Source of the DNA: Candidatus Didemnitutus mandela
GTDB lineage: Bacteria; Verrucomicrobiota; Verrucomicrobiia; Opitutales; Opitutaceae
Reading direction: 5' to 3'
Assembly (NCBI GenBank): GCA_002591725.1
Contig: NJAL01000003.1
Location: 267,125 to 331,124, forward strand
DNA: 64,000 nucleotides
Made by a program: the position numbers and the translations under genes. This document shows positions 9,390 through 20,094 of the stretch, piece by piece. Each line of letters opens with the position of its first letter. The stretch's first letter is position 1. Below the pieces are notes generated by a model. The model did not search any database. It worked only from the letters and a program-made list of their open reading frames with translations, and was not told where the DNA came from.

Positions 9390-11900
9390 GACTTATTCGA
9401 ACACTGCGCGGAGCCAATACTGGTTGGTGCTAGAAGACTTGGTGGTTTTGCGTGAGGATGGACTCCTTGGCACGCACAGGCTCTTGCTATTCGTCGAAGA
9501 TACCGTGATCGTGCAGGTGGAGAGCAATTGCTCTCATGGTGTTGGCGATGGCGGCGGGTCTAGTCCGGAGCGACGGTGGCGTAGGTGTCGATGAATCCGT
9601 AGCGGGTGAACGTGTTGCTGAGGCTGGCTCCGGTATTGGGCAAGCAGGCTCCGCCCACTTCTTTGTGGACTTTCACGTGCAGCCGGTCGGAATAAGTCGA
9701 AACGAGAAGGCTAAGGTTGCGAGGGAAGATAGACGTCATGCGAGTCGGTGGCAGGCCAGCAAAGTGGGGCTATAACCTTGAAAAATTTGATTGGATATAT
9801 CGTATTTCATTGTGGAGCTGCTCGGGTTGTTAGGAAACTTGGCGCGCTTTTGCGTAGACTGGCTTGGCATTGCGCAAAAGGTGGGGGCGGCGATCACACG
9901 GTATCGGGACCGAAGTCACCGCCTTTGGCGATTTATACCTGGCTGCGGGCAAATTGGCTGGTGATCCATGTCTTAGCTTTGATGTTGGTGCGCGCTATGA
10001 CGTCAGTTAGCTGGGGCAGCCTAGCCTAAAGCGGAGATCGTTGTTGGCTGAGCGGGTGCGGAACACCGGCTTCCAGCGGGTCACCGACAAGGGTAGAGCG
10101 GAGAAGCGGAGAAGCGGAATATTTTATCGAGCTTGGCGCAGGCCTTCCGGGGCGGAAGGCCGGGATCGGTACCATAGATTACTATATATAGCAATTGGAA
10201 TTGCAGGACAAGATCAGCGCGGTTGGCGACCTCCGAAAATTCGAACGCATCGTCCATGGCATTGAAGTGCGTACCAAAGGTGTGACCGGCGAGGATGTGC
10301 TGGAGGTCGTCGGCGCTATACTTGCCGAGTCCGTCGATTAGAAAGATGTTGCTGGCGATGGAGACTGAGCCGTTGGTTTGTCCTTGGATTCGGCAAGCTT
10401 GCCGCTGCCAATGTGTACGCTGATGCAGATACGGCCGGCTTCGAAGTTGGCCGGTTTCAGGCTAAGTCGGACGCCAGTTTGGGGACTGGAGTAGTGTAGC
10501 ATCCAGGTCGTCGACCGTTGTCTTTTTCGCAACGTTTTCGTCTATTCCAAACGCTTTGTAGGCGGAGTCGGTGTTGGTTATCTTCTCGGGCAGCATAACC
10601 GGGTCGTTGCGGCTAGCGCGATAAGACGGCCATGATTTCCTCAGCTGGGTCGTTAGAAAGTGTGAGGTTGCCGGAGACGAAGATGATGTGGACGATTTTT
10701 TCGTCCAAAACTTTATGGAGGTCTGCAAAACAGTTGGCAAAGGTGATCTTTCCCAAAACGGGTGCATAGAATGCAAGTTTGGGCGGGCTCGAAGCCCCGT
10801 AGCTCACGGCACGACGGAATCCCTGTTTTACTACTGGCGAGGACAGGGCGCCACCAATCGGATCTGCAGGCGAACTCTATGGAAACGTTGCGGAAAAATT
10901 GGACTATTTGACTACGCTGACCGAGCCGGAAAGAAATGAGGAGCCTTTTTTTGGTGAGGACTTCAATGCGACAGCTGAGCATATTGAACAGGAGTGTGCT
11001 CGGGAGGGATTTGAAGTTGTTGGCCGCGATGTCTGTTTCGAAAGCTTAGGATGCCACCGTCTCGGTCGCGAGGTGTACGATTTACATTTACTATTCCCGG
11101 AAGGGGCGTGTCTTGGAACTGGTTGACTTTGTCGGTCGTGCCGAGGCCCGGCTTCGGTTGTTCTAGCGTGTGGGTGGTGACAGGTGGAAAAGAATCTCGC
11201 ACAGCTGTTTTTTAGCTTTCGACGGGCTGGACCGAAATTGACAACGGACCGTGTTTATTATAATTATAAGTTAAAATTTAATACCTTTTTGTAAGAATAA
11301 CGACCGTTGAGTAGTGTTGATAAATTCTTCCGAGCCTATCGGGATGCACTGGGCGGGGCAGCTGTACGGTAGAGAAAAGTTGATTTACCGATGGACTGGT
11401 GGAACTCGACCGAGTGACGGACGTGCTTTTCGCTGAGGAATGATTGCCGCACTCCTTGTCGATTTCCTTTTTCGCTGAGCTTGAGGGTGTCGGCGTAGTC
11501 GGCGAAAAGGGTGAGGGCTTTTTCGAAGATTTCCGGTTTCGCGTCGAACAGTTCGAACTGGCAAACTGTGGCGGTCGAAGCTAGCGCCGTCGCCGAAGCT
11601 CATGACGGGCCATTGGAAATACTCGACGAGCATGCTGTCAGGGGCAGTGGGGTCTGTCGTTGTTTGAGAAAGTGGGGCGAAACTACGTTGGGCTCTCGGC
11701 TTTCTCGAGCGAACCGAACCAACTGCGACGAGGAAGCACAGGCTGGCGCGTTTGCGCGGTTTTTGATTTGGCAGGAGGACGTAGTGGATGCTGTTGTGTA
11801 GATGGCTCGACTTGACGGCGGGATTAACAGGGGGGGCGACCACAGCTTGTGGCAAGCTTGGTTGCGAGAAGAAACAGCAATAAGCGAACAAACGCTAATA
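9390..11900 (-). pseudogene. M16 (insulinase/PqqL-like) zinc peptidase remnant
   Basis: A roughly 2.5 kb minus-strand relic of a large periplasmic two-domain peptidase. The N-terminal end has a signal-like stretch, then AVKSSHLHNSIHYVLLPNQ and MLVEYFQWPVMSFGD with the HxxEH zone scrambled. The middle has TFANCFADLHKVLDEKIV, then KPANFEAG and YSADDLQHILAG. The C-terminal half has QVEIAIVGDFDPDTV near 9920, YSDRLHVKVHKEVGGA near 9690 and GFIDTYATVAPD. Many stops and frame changes lie between the blocks. Such enzymes degrade peptides in the periplasm; this one is dead. Confidence 0.8.
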
Positions 11901-12082
11901 CTATAATACAATGCTAAATATGCTACAGGATAGAAGAAAAGAAAATTATGGAAAGAGGAGTATCTCCGACTCCGGGGAGATCGCAATGAATTATGCATAT
12001 CCTGTATGATATTGGGTTGTGGCACTATGAAAATTTTTGTGGTCAACATCGAGAATGATTTTCTATCTCATGCCTTGATCCA

Positions 12083-13129
12083 ATGAAAGCCAAACGTCAG
12101 CAAAAACGCTCTGAGGACATTAACGCCGCCCTAGCTGTTAAAAAAGGTCCAATTTCGCAGTTCATTGCGCACAACTACCGTCATTTTAACGCTGCAGCGT
12201 TGATCGATGCGGCCAAGGGCTATGAAAACCACCTGAAGGCCGGCGGCCAGATGTTAGTGACGCTGGCTGGCGCTATGTCTACAGCCGAAATCGGTATCAC
12301 GCTCGCCGAAATGATTCGGCAGGGCAAGATCGACGCGATTGTCTGCACGGGCGCGAACCTCGAGGAGGATATTTTTAATCTTCTGGCCCACGACTACTAC
12401 GAGCGCGTGCCGCATTACCGTTACCTGACGTCGAGCGACGAACAAGCCCTCCTCGATAGGCACATGAACAGAGTTACCGATACCTGCATTCCCGAGAGCG
12501 AGGCAATGCGCCGTGTCGAGGCTGCGGTGGCGGAGAAGTGGGTGGCAGCGGACCAGGCGAGCGAACGCTATTTTCCGCATGAGTTTATGTATAAAATTCT
12601 TCGTTCCGGGGAATTGAAAAAATTCTATCAGATCGATCCGAAGAATTCTTGGATGCTAGCGGCGTGCGAAAAAAACTTGCCCATCATCGTTCCTGGCTGG
12701 GAAGATGCAACGCTTGGAAACATGTATGCCGGCCGTGTAATCACCAGCGAAATCAAGAATGTCCACACCGTCCGCACTGGAATCGAATACATGGCCTGGC
12801 TTGCAGATTGGTATACAAAAAGTTCAAAAAAACTGCGAAACGGCGAGGGCTCGGTCGGCTTCTTCCAAATCGGCGGCGGCATCGCGGGTGACTTTCCGAT
12901 CTGCGTCGTGCCAATGTTGCACCAGGATCTCGGCCGCACGGACGTGCCGCTCTGGGGTTATTTCTGTCAGGTCAGCAACTCGACCACGAGCTATGGCAGC
13001 TACTCGGGTGCCGTACCCAACGAAAAGATTACTTGGGGCAAACTCGGTGAAAAGACGCCAAAGTTCATCGTCGAATCCGACGCGACCATCGTGGCGCCGC
13101 TTATATTTAGCTGGGTGCTCGGCCGCTGA
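12083..13129 (+). CDS. Deoxyhypusine synthase family protein (possibly polyamine-forming)
   Basis: A 348-residue intact cytoplasmic enzyme of the deoxyhypusine synthase fold, which binds NAD and moves an aminobutyl group from spermidine. Bacteria lack eIF5A, so bacterial members are usually thought to make homospermidine-like polyamines or to have other acceptors. Visible marks are VTLAGAMSTAEIGITLAEM (about residues 59-77), CTGANLEEDIFNLLAHDYY (about 91-109), a glycine-rich nucleotide region GSVGFFQIGGGIAGDFPIC, and the catalytic-lysine segment ITWGKLGEK with Lys320. The start is the ATG at 12083; no clear ribosome binding site is seen. It is flanked by debris on both sides, so its survival suggests real use. 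Confidence 0.8.
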   Translation: MKAKRQQKRSEDINAALAVKKGPISQFIAHNYRHFNAAALIDAAKGYENHLKAGGQMLVTLAGAMSTAEIGITLAEMIRQGKIDAIVCTGANLEEDIFNLLAHDYYERVPHYRYLTSSDEQALLDRHMNRVTDTCIPESEAMRRVEAAVAEKWVAADQASERYFPHEFMYKILRSGELKKFYQIDPKNSWMLAACEKNLPIIVPGWEDATLGNMYAGRVITSEIKNVHTVRTGIEYMAWLADWYTKSSKKLRNGEGSVGFFQIGGGIAGDFPICVVPMLHQDLGRTDVPLWGYFCQVSNSTTSYGSYSGAVPNEKITWGKLGEKTPKFIVESDATIVAPLIFSWVLGR

Positions 13130-13199
13130 GGTGAAGAGAAAACCGAACGTCGAAAGTTAAAAAACACTTTTAAACACTTTTAGTGACAGTGGCCCATTC

Positions 13200-14530
13200 T
13201 GTCCGAAATCTTTTATGAGTGGATTTTCCCTTTTTGTTTCGAAACTTTGATCTGGCTCTACCGTTTTCTTTTTCTGCCAGCTCTCTTGCTGGCTTCGCCC
13301 TATTATCTGTGGCGAATGTGGAAGCGCGGTTGTTTCATCGAGGGATTTTGGCATCGCTTCGGTGTAGTGCAGGCGCTTCCCGCGAAACAGGAAGGAGTTT
13401 CTCGCGTGTGGGTTCAAGCGGTAAGCTTGGGGAAACTGTTGGCGATTGGGCCACTGCTTGAGGCACTGAAACGCGATGGTCGCACCGAGGTTTACTTGAC
13501 AACGACGACTAATATGGGCTATCGTCTTGCGGGCAAAAAGTATTACGGGCTTACAGATGAGGATCTGTTACTTCCCGTTTGATTTCTGGTGGTTTTCAGC
13601 GCTGGCATGGCGGAAGGTGCAGCCGGACCTTGTAATTCTGATCGAGGGCGAGCGCTGGCCCGAACATGTCCATCAAGCTTGCTGTAGCCATGTGCCGGTG
13701 CTCTCCGTGAACGCACGGCTTTCTGACCGAAGCTTCCGCTGGTCGTTGAAATTTTGCGGGGCGCTTGCGGCTGTTTCAACCGGAATCACGCGCGTGCTTT
13801 GCGCGACGCGAACAGATACCGAGCAATTTTTGCAACTCGGGTTCCCGGCGGCGCGGGTGGAAACGATCGGTAATCTCAAGCTTGATGTCGCAATTCCCCG
13901 ATTGAGCGTGGAAGAGAAAAACGAATTGCGTCGCGAGCTCGGGTTAGCCGGTGAGTTGATTCTCCTCGGTTCATCGACGTGGCCGGGCGAGGAAAGTGCG
14001 CTCTTGCAAGCGCTGCATGCGGCGCGCACGCGTCGCATGTCGGCATCTTTGTTGCTGGTGCCGCGCCACGCCGAGCGTCGGGAGGAGTTGCGGGCGTTGT
14101 TCAAAAAATCTGGTCTGACTTTTCATTTCCGTTCCGATGGTTGCGCAACGGGGCTGGTGGATGTTGCTGTGGGCGACACAACCGGCGAGCTGCGCCGGTT
14201 TACGCAGCTGGCCGATCTTGTTTTCACGGGGAAGAGCCTTGCACCGCACCGAGGGCGGACAGACCCCGGTGGAAGCGGCGATTCTCTGTAAGCCGGTGCT
14301 GCACGGACCGCACATGTTGAATTTTTGCGAAATTACCGAGTCGCTCAATACAGCCGGGGCTGTGCGCAGCGTGGCTACGCATAGCGAGCTAGCTTTCAGT
14401 AGTTGCCGAACTGCTGGGGGACGCGGCACAGCGGGAAAAAATGGTCGCAGCGGCGCATGTGTTGAGCGAAGCCAACCGTGGTGCGACGGATCGAACACTT
14501 GCTGTGATTTATAAGCAGCTTTCCTCCTTG
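13200..14530 (+). pseudogene. waaA: 3-deoxy-D-manno-octulosonic acid (Kdo) transferase, frameshifted
   Basis: WaaA adds Kdo to lipid IVA at the inner face of the cytoplasmic membrane. The first piece (about 13200-13582) has the membrane anchor and FGVVQALPAKQEGVSRVWVQ, ending in LTTTTNMGY. The main piece is shifted to another frame (to 14291): VILIEGERWPEHVHQ, SVNARLSDRSFRW, ETIGNLKLDVA, LLLVPRHAERREEL and VDVAVGDTTGELRRF. A third frame carries the end: GGQTPVEAAILCKPVLHGPHMLNF. At least two frameshifts disrupt an otherwise well preserved gene, and no clean ATG fits the first piece, so decay looks recent. A sequencing error could mimic this, but two separate breaks make that less likely. Confidence 0.82.
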
Positions 14531-14589
14531 GCTCAATAGTGATCGGTGCGCTGGTCCGTTGCTTTCAGCATACGGGCGGCAATGTTGCA

Positions 14590-15610
14590 CGACGCGGCGG
14601 AACCGGGCGAGACGGCGAAGATTATAGCGCAAAAGCCCCTATTTGATGATGTAGTGGGGAAAGGCCTGCTATAAAGTGGCGACGGTCTCACGCGCTGTTC
14701 GGGCCAAGCGCTCCGGTTTTGTTGCGGCGAAGGAGTTTGTAGTTTTCCTTCTCCTGACCGAGAGCAATCTGGTTTACGATCATTGGGCAGAGCACGTTGA
14801 TCGCTTCCTGGGTGGTGGCGCCACCCGCTTTGCTGATTACCACGTGATTGGTTATCAGAAGCTCAGGAATACGGTTTGTCCAACCGAAGACACCGACGAC
14901 TTTGGCTGCGGATTTTTCGGCGATCGCCCGCAGCTCGCTTTGGAACTTGGTGTTGCGACAGGCCGTGATAGTAACGTGCCAGTCCTTTGGTTGGACGAGA
15001 GGGGCGGCGGTTTCGAGTTCCTGGGCGCGGCTGGAGTTTGTCATAAGCAACACGCATTGCTTCCGGCCGAATTTGGGTTCCGGCGGCTGGGTCTGCTCAT
15101 CGCGATCGGCGAAGGCGAGGTAGATGGGAAGTCCGTAAACATGTAGGTGCTTGGCGTCGATGCCAGTGCGGTGGGGGACAGCGGCGGAGTCGGCGGCGGT
15201 GGCGAACCACCAGGTCGACAGCGTACGATACCACAGCGAATTCACTGTGATTGTGTCCGTGACAATCGCGAAGTGCGGGCAAACAGGGATGCCGCAATCA
15301 CGGAGCTTGTTCAAAAACCCCGAATAGACCGGATAGGTGGAATAAGTGGCTTGGGGCTTCTTATCTTCCGGATAAGTTTAACGTTAGCCGGGCATTGCCA
15401 AAAAGAGATGTGGAGCTACATGCGAGCGATCGATCCAGCTGTAGACGGCGCTCCATAGCCGCGGCGCACCACGTGGTTGAGTCGCGGAGCCTTCAAAGAA
15501 AAAAGATCGATTAGCTTGGCGCTGGTATCGTTGTGCCCGTTGAAGGTGCTCGCTAGGAGGGCGAGCTGCGCTGTTGTGCCCCTTGCCGTAGCTCGGCCGT
15601 AAGGATGAGC
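14590..15610 (-). pseudogene. MGDG-synthase-like glycosyltransferase (GT28 family) remnant
   Basis: The family transfers a sugar from a nucleotide sugar to a membrane lipid. An N-terminal motif GKGHNSAAR lies near 15575 in one frame, and LIDLFSLKAPRLNHV follows in another. A long open piece (14688-15314) holds HFAIVTDTITVNSLWYR, the C-terminal nucleotide-binding half SKAGGATTQEAINVLCPMI, and GQEKENYKLLRRN. The 5' portion is frameshifted, and a stop interrupts the tail. It follows the LpxH-like gene on the same strand with almost no gap, so both were probably in one envelope-lipid operon. Confidence 0.72.
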
Positions 15611-15620
15611 ACGCGTTACG

Positions 15621-16448
15621 TTATGGCTTGGCTAAAGCGAGGATGGACGCGGCGTCATTGGGGCCATCGGGACCAGTTGCGGGCGACATTGGCGCAAATT
15701 GGAGAAGACGACCGAAACCGATCAATTCAAACGTGCCGTCTTGGTGCTCGACGATCGCGGTGAGTGATTCGATCCAGTCGCCGGAATTGAGATAGTGGAT
15801 GTTGCCGATCTTTTTGTCGGCGGGCATGTGGATATGGCCGCAGATGACGCCAACACAGCCGCGTTTGTTGGCGAGCGCTGCGACTTGATTCTCGAATCTG
15901 CCGATGAAGCTGGCTGCCTTTTTGACGCACATCCTGGTAGCTTTGCTGAGCGATAAATGCTCTTTACCACGAAATTTGCGAAACCAGTTGTAGGCGCGGT
16001 TGAGACGGAGGAGCAAGACGTAGCCCATATCACCGAGATCGGCAAGGAAGGTAATGTTTTTGATGACGCCGTCAAACATGTCGCCGTGGAGCAGGAGGTA
16101 GCGGCCATGCGGCGTTTCCAGGATGCCATCCTCGGCAAAGCGGATCCGCTCCAACTGCATGGGTAGAAAGCTGGCGAGAAAATCGTCGTGGTTGCCGCGA
16201 AGGTAGGTCACCTCGACGTCGTGTTTCTGCACGAGCGAGAGAATGTGGCGGATGAATCCCGTGTGGGACTTCGCCCAGTATCCGTTGCGGCGCAGGCGCC
16301 AGCCATCGATGATGTCGCCGTTAAGGATAAGGCGTTCGCAGCGGACGTTCTTGAGGAAGTGTGTGGCTTCTTCGGCTTTGCTATCCGGTGTCCCGAGGTG
16401 GACATCCGAGAGGATGACGGAACGGACGTGGAAGACGGGTTTGCTCAT
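15621..16448 (-). CDS. LpxH-like UDP-2,3-diacylglucosamine diphosphatase / metallophosphoesterase
   Basis: A 275-residue calcineurin-fold phosphoesterase. It keeps every metal-binding motif in order: DVHLG (15-19), NGDIIDGW (43-50), GNHDD (85-89), LLHGDMFD (119-126) and GHIHMP (204-209). This arrangement is typical of enzymes annotated as UDP-2,3-diacylglucosamine pyrophosphatase in lipid A synthesis, although related phosphoesterases share it. The start is the ATG at 16448; the frame runs on upstream to 16973 but that part overlaps the tail of a decayed glycosyltransferase and has no family similarity. It lies between two dead glycosyltransferase genes on the same strand, the only survivor of a likely three-gene operon. 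Confidence 0.78.
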   Translation of the reverse strand: MSKPVFHVRSVILSDVHLGTPDSKAEEATHFLKNVRCERLILNGDIIDGWRLRRNGYWAKSHTGFIRHILSLVQKHDVEVTYLRGNHDDFLASFLPMQLERIRFAEDGILETPHGRYLLLHGDMFDGVIKNITFLADLGDMGYVLLLRLNRAYNWFRKFRGKEHLSLSKATRMCVKKAASFIGRFENQVAALANKRGCVGVICGHIHMPADKKIGNIHYLNSGDWIESLTAIVEHQDGTFELIGFGRLLQFAPMSPATGPDGPNDAASILALAKP

Positions 16449-16454
16449 GATGAA

Positions 16455-17715
16455 AAAAGGTGTTGATAGTTGCGAAGTTGGAAAAGGAATGATGGTTTTG
16501 GCGAGGTGCGGAGCGTTGCCTCTTGGTTGATGGCTTTGAGTAGAATTGCGCTCGAAACTGTCGATGATGGTGCTCCCAAGAGAGTTTGTGGGCAGTTTCA
16601 AACCCGGCGTTGGCGACGCGGTGGCGCAGTTGACATCGACGACCAGACGCTTGACATGAACAATGAAATTAGTCTTGTCGCTTGACTGGAAAGACGAAAC
16701 TACTTTCGCTGTTACAAAATTCGTTGTCCAACCACGTGGTTGAAAGTATTGACCGGCAGGCCGTTGTCCATGACATCGGTGGTGACATTTCCAAAAATTT
16801 TCGTTGTGTTGGTGTGAAAACTGGCGAAGATGATAACCGGGCGGCGTTTCTGCTCTTGGACGAGCATAGGACTGTTCTCTACGAGCATCAGGCGGATGTG
16901 CGGGGACGACGGTTTTGACGGTGTCGAATGCGTGGAAAAGTAGGCTGTAATTTACCAGCGGCGAGCTGGCCAACGTTAAACGTTAAAGGCCAAAAGGTTC
17001 CGCTCCAAGCGGCCCGAAGCGACGGATTGTGGCAGCAGGGGCGAGAAGAGGGTGGTGCTAGCGCTCCGAGAAAGTACCTGGAAGTTTTGGTAGTATTTTA
17101 CCATCAATCGTTTGAATAGGTTTACGCATCGGCAAGGTAGGTTCTAGCGGTGCGATTTATGCATGTGGTGCAGCCCAGGTGCTGACCAGATGCCAGATGT
17201 GCCCTGAGGCTGACGTAGCAGTTGGGGATACATTGGCAAAATTTGCAGTGGAAACTAGGTGTGGCCCAAACGTCCATTTGTAGGGCTGCGATGATCGCCA
17301 AAGGCCCTAAGACCCTAGTGGGGGCTTTTGGGTAGCGACGTAGACGAGGTCTGGCTGATGTACGCACCCAAAATTTGCAGGGGCGGCTGGAAATCGGCAC
17401 ACTAGGCGAGGGAAGCTGCCGGGTTGGCAAGGCAATGGGTGATTGGGTGATGATAAAACGAGGAAGTTTGTGTTTTTGGTGCGAGCGGATGATGCGAGCG
17501 GATGATAGTGATAGGTTACGGGATTACATCGCTTGATGGAGCAGTGTACGATTCGAACGAGCGTTATTGCAACACCATTGGTCCCAGGTGCGTAAAGTTT
17601 CGATGACGAAGGCGAGCTCCAAGGATGATTGCCAGAGCAGGGAAAATCCGGTGGAACCAGCGTTTCAGAGAATAGGAGAATAGGTAAACTTTTTTGACGG
17701 ACGAGTGGCAGCAAG
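16455..17715 (-). pseudogene. GT4-family glycosyltransferase remnant
   Basis: Minus-strand blocks of a group 1 glycosyltransferase can be followed. Near 17340 is QPDLVYVATQKPPLGS, the family's HVATEGPLG region. It is followed in another frame by LGPLAIIAALQMDVWATPSFH, the region before the FHTNF motif. Near 16770 is IFGNVTTDVMDNGLPVNTFN, the TFGNVTTEAMASGLPVV donor-binding motif with the catalytic glutamate zone altered. Stops and frame changes separate these. The ancestor likely added a sugar to a membrane lipid. It ends just before the intact LpxH-like gene. Confidence 0.72.
17481..17506. repeat. 13-bp perfect tandem duplication (2 copies)
   Basis: The unit GCGAGCGGATGAT occurs twice head to tail, inside the decayed 5' part of the GT4 glycosyltransferase relic. 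A 13-bp duplication shifts any frame. Confidence 0.9.
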
Positions 17716-17864
17716 GGAATGCTTGTGTGACAAATTCTTTTAAGTCACATCTTTGTATGTAAGTTTATAATTATGTAAGATGTGTTAAGTGTGTGTATTT
17801 ATGTTACAGTATTTTATTGACACTTGTCGGCTTGAGCTAGCTACTTAGCATCTAATACGTATTG

Positions 17865-20057
17865 ATGTACAAAACGAAGCCAAGCAAACGAACCCCACAA
17901 GTGCTTGCGAAGGCCGGAAAAGCTATGGCGTGTTGGTCGGGTAACCGTAACCCTGTCTATTTCAACCGCGAGTTGAGCTGGTTTGCTTTCAACCGCCGTG
18001 TACTCGAGCAGGCGCAGAATGAGGAGAGTCCTTTACTAGAGCGCGTGAAGTTTCTCGCGATCGTAAGCGCGAATCTCGATGAATTTTATGAAATTCGGGT
18101 AGCAGGCTTGTTTCAACAGCAAAGGGCGACGGAAAGCGAACTAAGTATCGACGGTTTGACACCGTTGCAGCAGCTTGCGCAGATTCGCACCGAGGCGAGC
18201 AAGCTGGTGAAGGAGCAATACGCGTGTTGGCACAGGTTGCTTTTACCCGCGTTGGCGAAGGAAGGGATCGTGTTCAAAACGGCGGTCCAGCTCGACGCCG
18301 GCGAGAAAAAATGGGTCGAGGATCATTTTCACAAGAAGGTGCAGCCAGTGATTACGCCGCTAGCGATAGATCAAGCGCATCCGTTCCCGCTCGTTCCGAA
18401 CAAAACGCTAAACCTCCTGCTATCGCTCGATAATCCTGGCCGGCCGGCCGGCCAGAAGCATCTTGCGATCCTGCCCGTGCCGCGTAGCCTCCCGGGGATC
18501 GTGCTGTTGGATGACGGCATCAAAGACGGACACCAGCGTTTTATTTTCCTGAGCGAAATTATGAAGCTGCACGCTGGGGAGCTGTTTCCCGATTACCACA
18601 TAAACCGGGCAAGTTCCTTTCGGGTGACTCGCAACAGCGATCTTTACATCGACGACGAGGAGGCCGAAAACCTATTGAAGAAAATTGAAGAGGAGCTACG
18701 CAACTTGCATCGCGGCGCGGCGGTGCGGCTCGAGATCGAGCCTGGTCTGGAAGAACCGATTCTCCAGGCTTTTTGCCGCAAGCTTGCGGTGCCTTCGGAC
18801 GGCATTTTTAAAATCGATGGGCCGCTCAACCTGATGCGGCTCTTTAGTCTTTACGAACGTACGGAGCGACCTGACTTGAAGTTTCCCCCCTTTGCCTCGG
18901 CGGAGCCGCTGGTGTTTCAAGGGCGGCGGTCGCTGTTCAATGCCATAGTCGAGCGCGATGTATTGTTGCATCATCCCTACGAATCGTTTTCGCCCGTTGT
19001 TGCTTTCATCGAGGAAGCGGCGCGCGATCCCGAGGTGCTGGCGATCAAGCAAACACTCTACCGAACGAGCGGCGATTCGCCGGTGGTGCAGGCGTTGATT
19101 GACGCATCACACAGCGGTAAACAGGTGACTGCGCTGGTGGAGTTGAAGGCTCGTTTCGACGAAGCCAATAATATCAAATGGGCTCGCGAGCTCGAAGAAG
19201 CTGGCGTGAACGTTGTCTACGGATTTGTTGGCCATAAGACGCATTGCAAATGTAGTCTGGTTATCCGACAGGAAGCGAACGGTTTGCGTCGCCTCGCTCA
19301 TCTCGGCACGGGCAATTACAACCCGAAAACTGCGCTGGTTTACACCGATCTTAGTCTTTTCACAGCGTGTCCTGAGATCACCTTCGAGATTGCTGAGCTG
19401 TTCAATTCGCTTACGGGCTTCGGCCGGTTGCCCGAGTTCAAGCACCTGCTGGTGGCGCCGTTTAATCTCCATGCGCGCACCCAAGAGCTGATTGCTGCCG
19501 AAGCTGCCAATGCTGCTGCCGGCAAGCCGGCCCGGATCATAGGAAAGATGAACAAGCTCGTTGACCAGGTAACGATCGACAACCTCTACGCAGCGTCGCA
19601 GGCAGGCGTAAAAATTGACTTAATCGTTCGTTCGACGGATTGCTTACTACCAGGAGTCAAGGGTCTAAGCGAAAATATCACCTTGCGCAATATCGTTGGC
19701 CGTTTTCTCGAACACGCGCGAATTTATTATTTCGAAAACGGTGGCCAGCCGTTGGTATTTGCTGGGAGCGCGGATTGGATGCCCCGCAATTTTTTCCGTC
19801 GCGTCGAGGTATTGTATCCTATCTATGATCCGGAACTGCGCCGTCGGGTGATTGAGGAGATTTTGCCAGCCGAGCTGCGCGACAACGTGGATGCGCGCGT
19901 ACTCGATTCCGATGGCTGCCACCGCAAGCCGATGCGGGCCGATGGGGAAAAGTTGCTCTCGGCCCAAGGCTGTTTCATGAAATTTGCCCACCGGAACGGC
20001 GATGTCCCGACCGTTGCCCCTACGTTTTTGTTTCCGATTGGTAGTGAAAAAAATTAA
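17865..20057 (+). CDS. ppk1: Polyphosphate kinase 1
   Basis: Reversibly polymerises the gamma-phosphate of ATP into polyphosphate, typically membrane-associated. It has 730 residues, normal for the family. The start is the ATG at 17865, though Met21 just before the conserved YFNRELSWF block is also possible. The N-terminal domain shows NRELSW and SANLDEFYEIRVAG. The catalytic core shows KTHCKCSLV with the presumed phosphorylated His460, followed by LAHLGTGNYNPKTA, and a second conserved histidine His617 in LEHARIYYFENGG. SADWMPRNFFRRVEVLYPI is near the C-terminus. No frame break is seen. It lies in the same region as intact phosphate-uptake genes, although not in one operon with them. Confidence 0.95.
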   Translation: MYKTKPSKRTPQVLAKAGKAMACWSGNRNPVYFNRELSWFAFNRRVLEQAQNEESPLLERVKFLAIVSANLDEFYEIRVAGLFQQQRATESELSIDGLTPLQQLAQIRTEASKLVKEQYACWHRLLLPALAKEGIVFKTAVQLDAGEKKWVEDHFHKKVQPVITPLAIDQAHPFPLVPNKTLNLLLSLDNPGRPAGQKHLAILPVPRSLPGIVLLDDGIKDGHQRFIFLSEIMKLHAGELFPDYHINRASSFRVTRNSDLYIDDEEAENLLKKIEEELRNLHRGAAVRLEIEPGLEEPILQAFCRKLAVPSDGIFKIDGPLNLMRLFSLYERTERPDLKFPPFASAEPLVFQGRRSLFNAIVERDVLLHHPYESFSPVVAFIEEAARDPEVLAIKQTLYRTSGDSPVVQALIDASHSGKQVTALVELKARFDEANNIKWARELEEAGVNVVYGFVGHKTHCKCSLVIRQEANGLRRLAHLGTGNYNPKTALVYTDLSLFTACPEITFEIAELFNSLTGFGRLPEFKHLLVAPFNLHARTQELIAAEAANAAAGKPARIIGKMNKLVDQVTIDNLYAASQAGVKIDLIVRSTDCLLPGVKGLSENITLRNIVGRFLEHARIYYFENGGQPLVFAGSADWMPRNFFRRVEVLYPIYDPELRRRVIEEILPAELRDNVDARVLDSDGCHRKPMRADGEKLLSAQGCFMKFAHRNGDVPTVAPTFLFPIGSEKN

Positions 20058-20094
20058 AGAAAGACTTCGCAGGAGGCTGCCGTTTTCAGCTAGT

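Noticed and set aside
8709..9390. Plus-strand open frames opposite the prfC relic
   Set aside because: No motif on the plus strand, while RF3 hallmarks appear on the minus strand.
16449..16973. N-terminal extension of the LpxH-like frame to 450 codons
   Set aside because: The extra 175 codons have no relation to the family and overlap the C-terminal relic of a GT4 glycosyltransferase read in other frames; ATG at 16448 precedes the first metal motif at the usual distance.
18436..18455. 20-bp perfect palindrome CTGGCCGGCCGGCCGGCCAG inside ppk1
   Set aside because: It lies in coding sequence (Gly-Arg-Pro-Ala-Gly) and can arise from repeated GGCC codon use; nothing links it to regulation.
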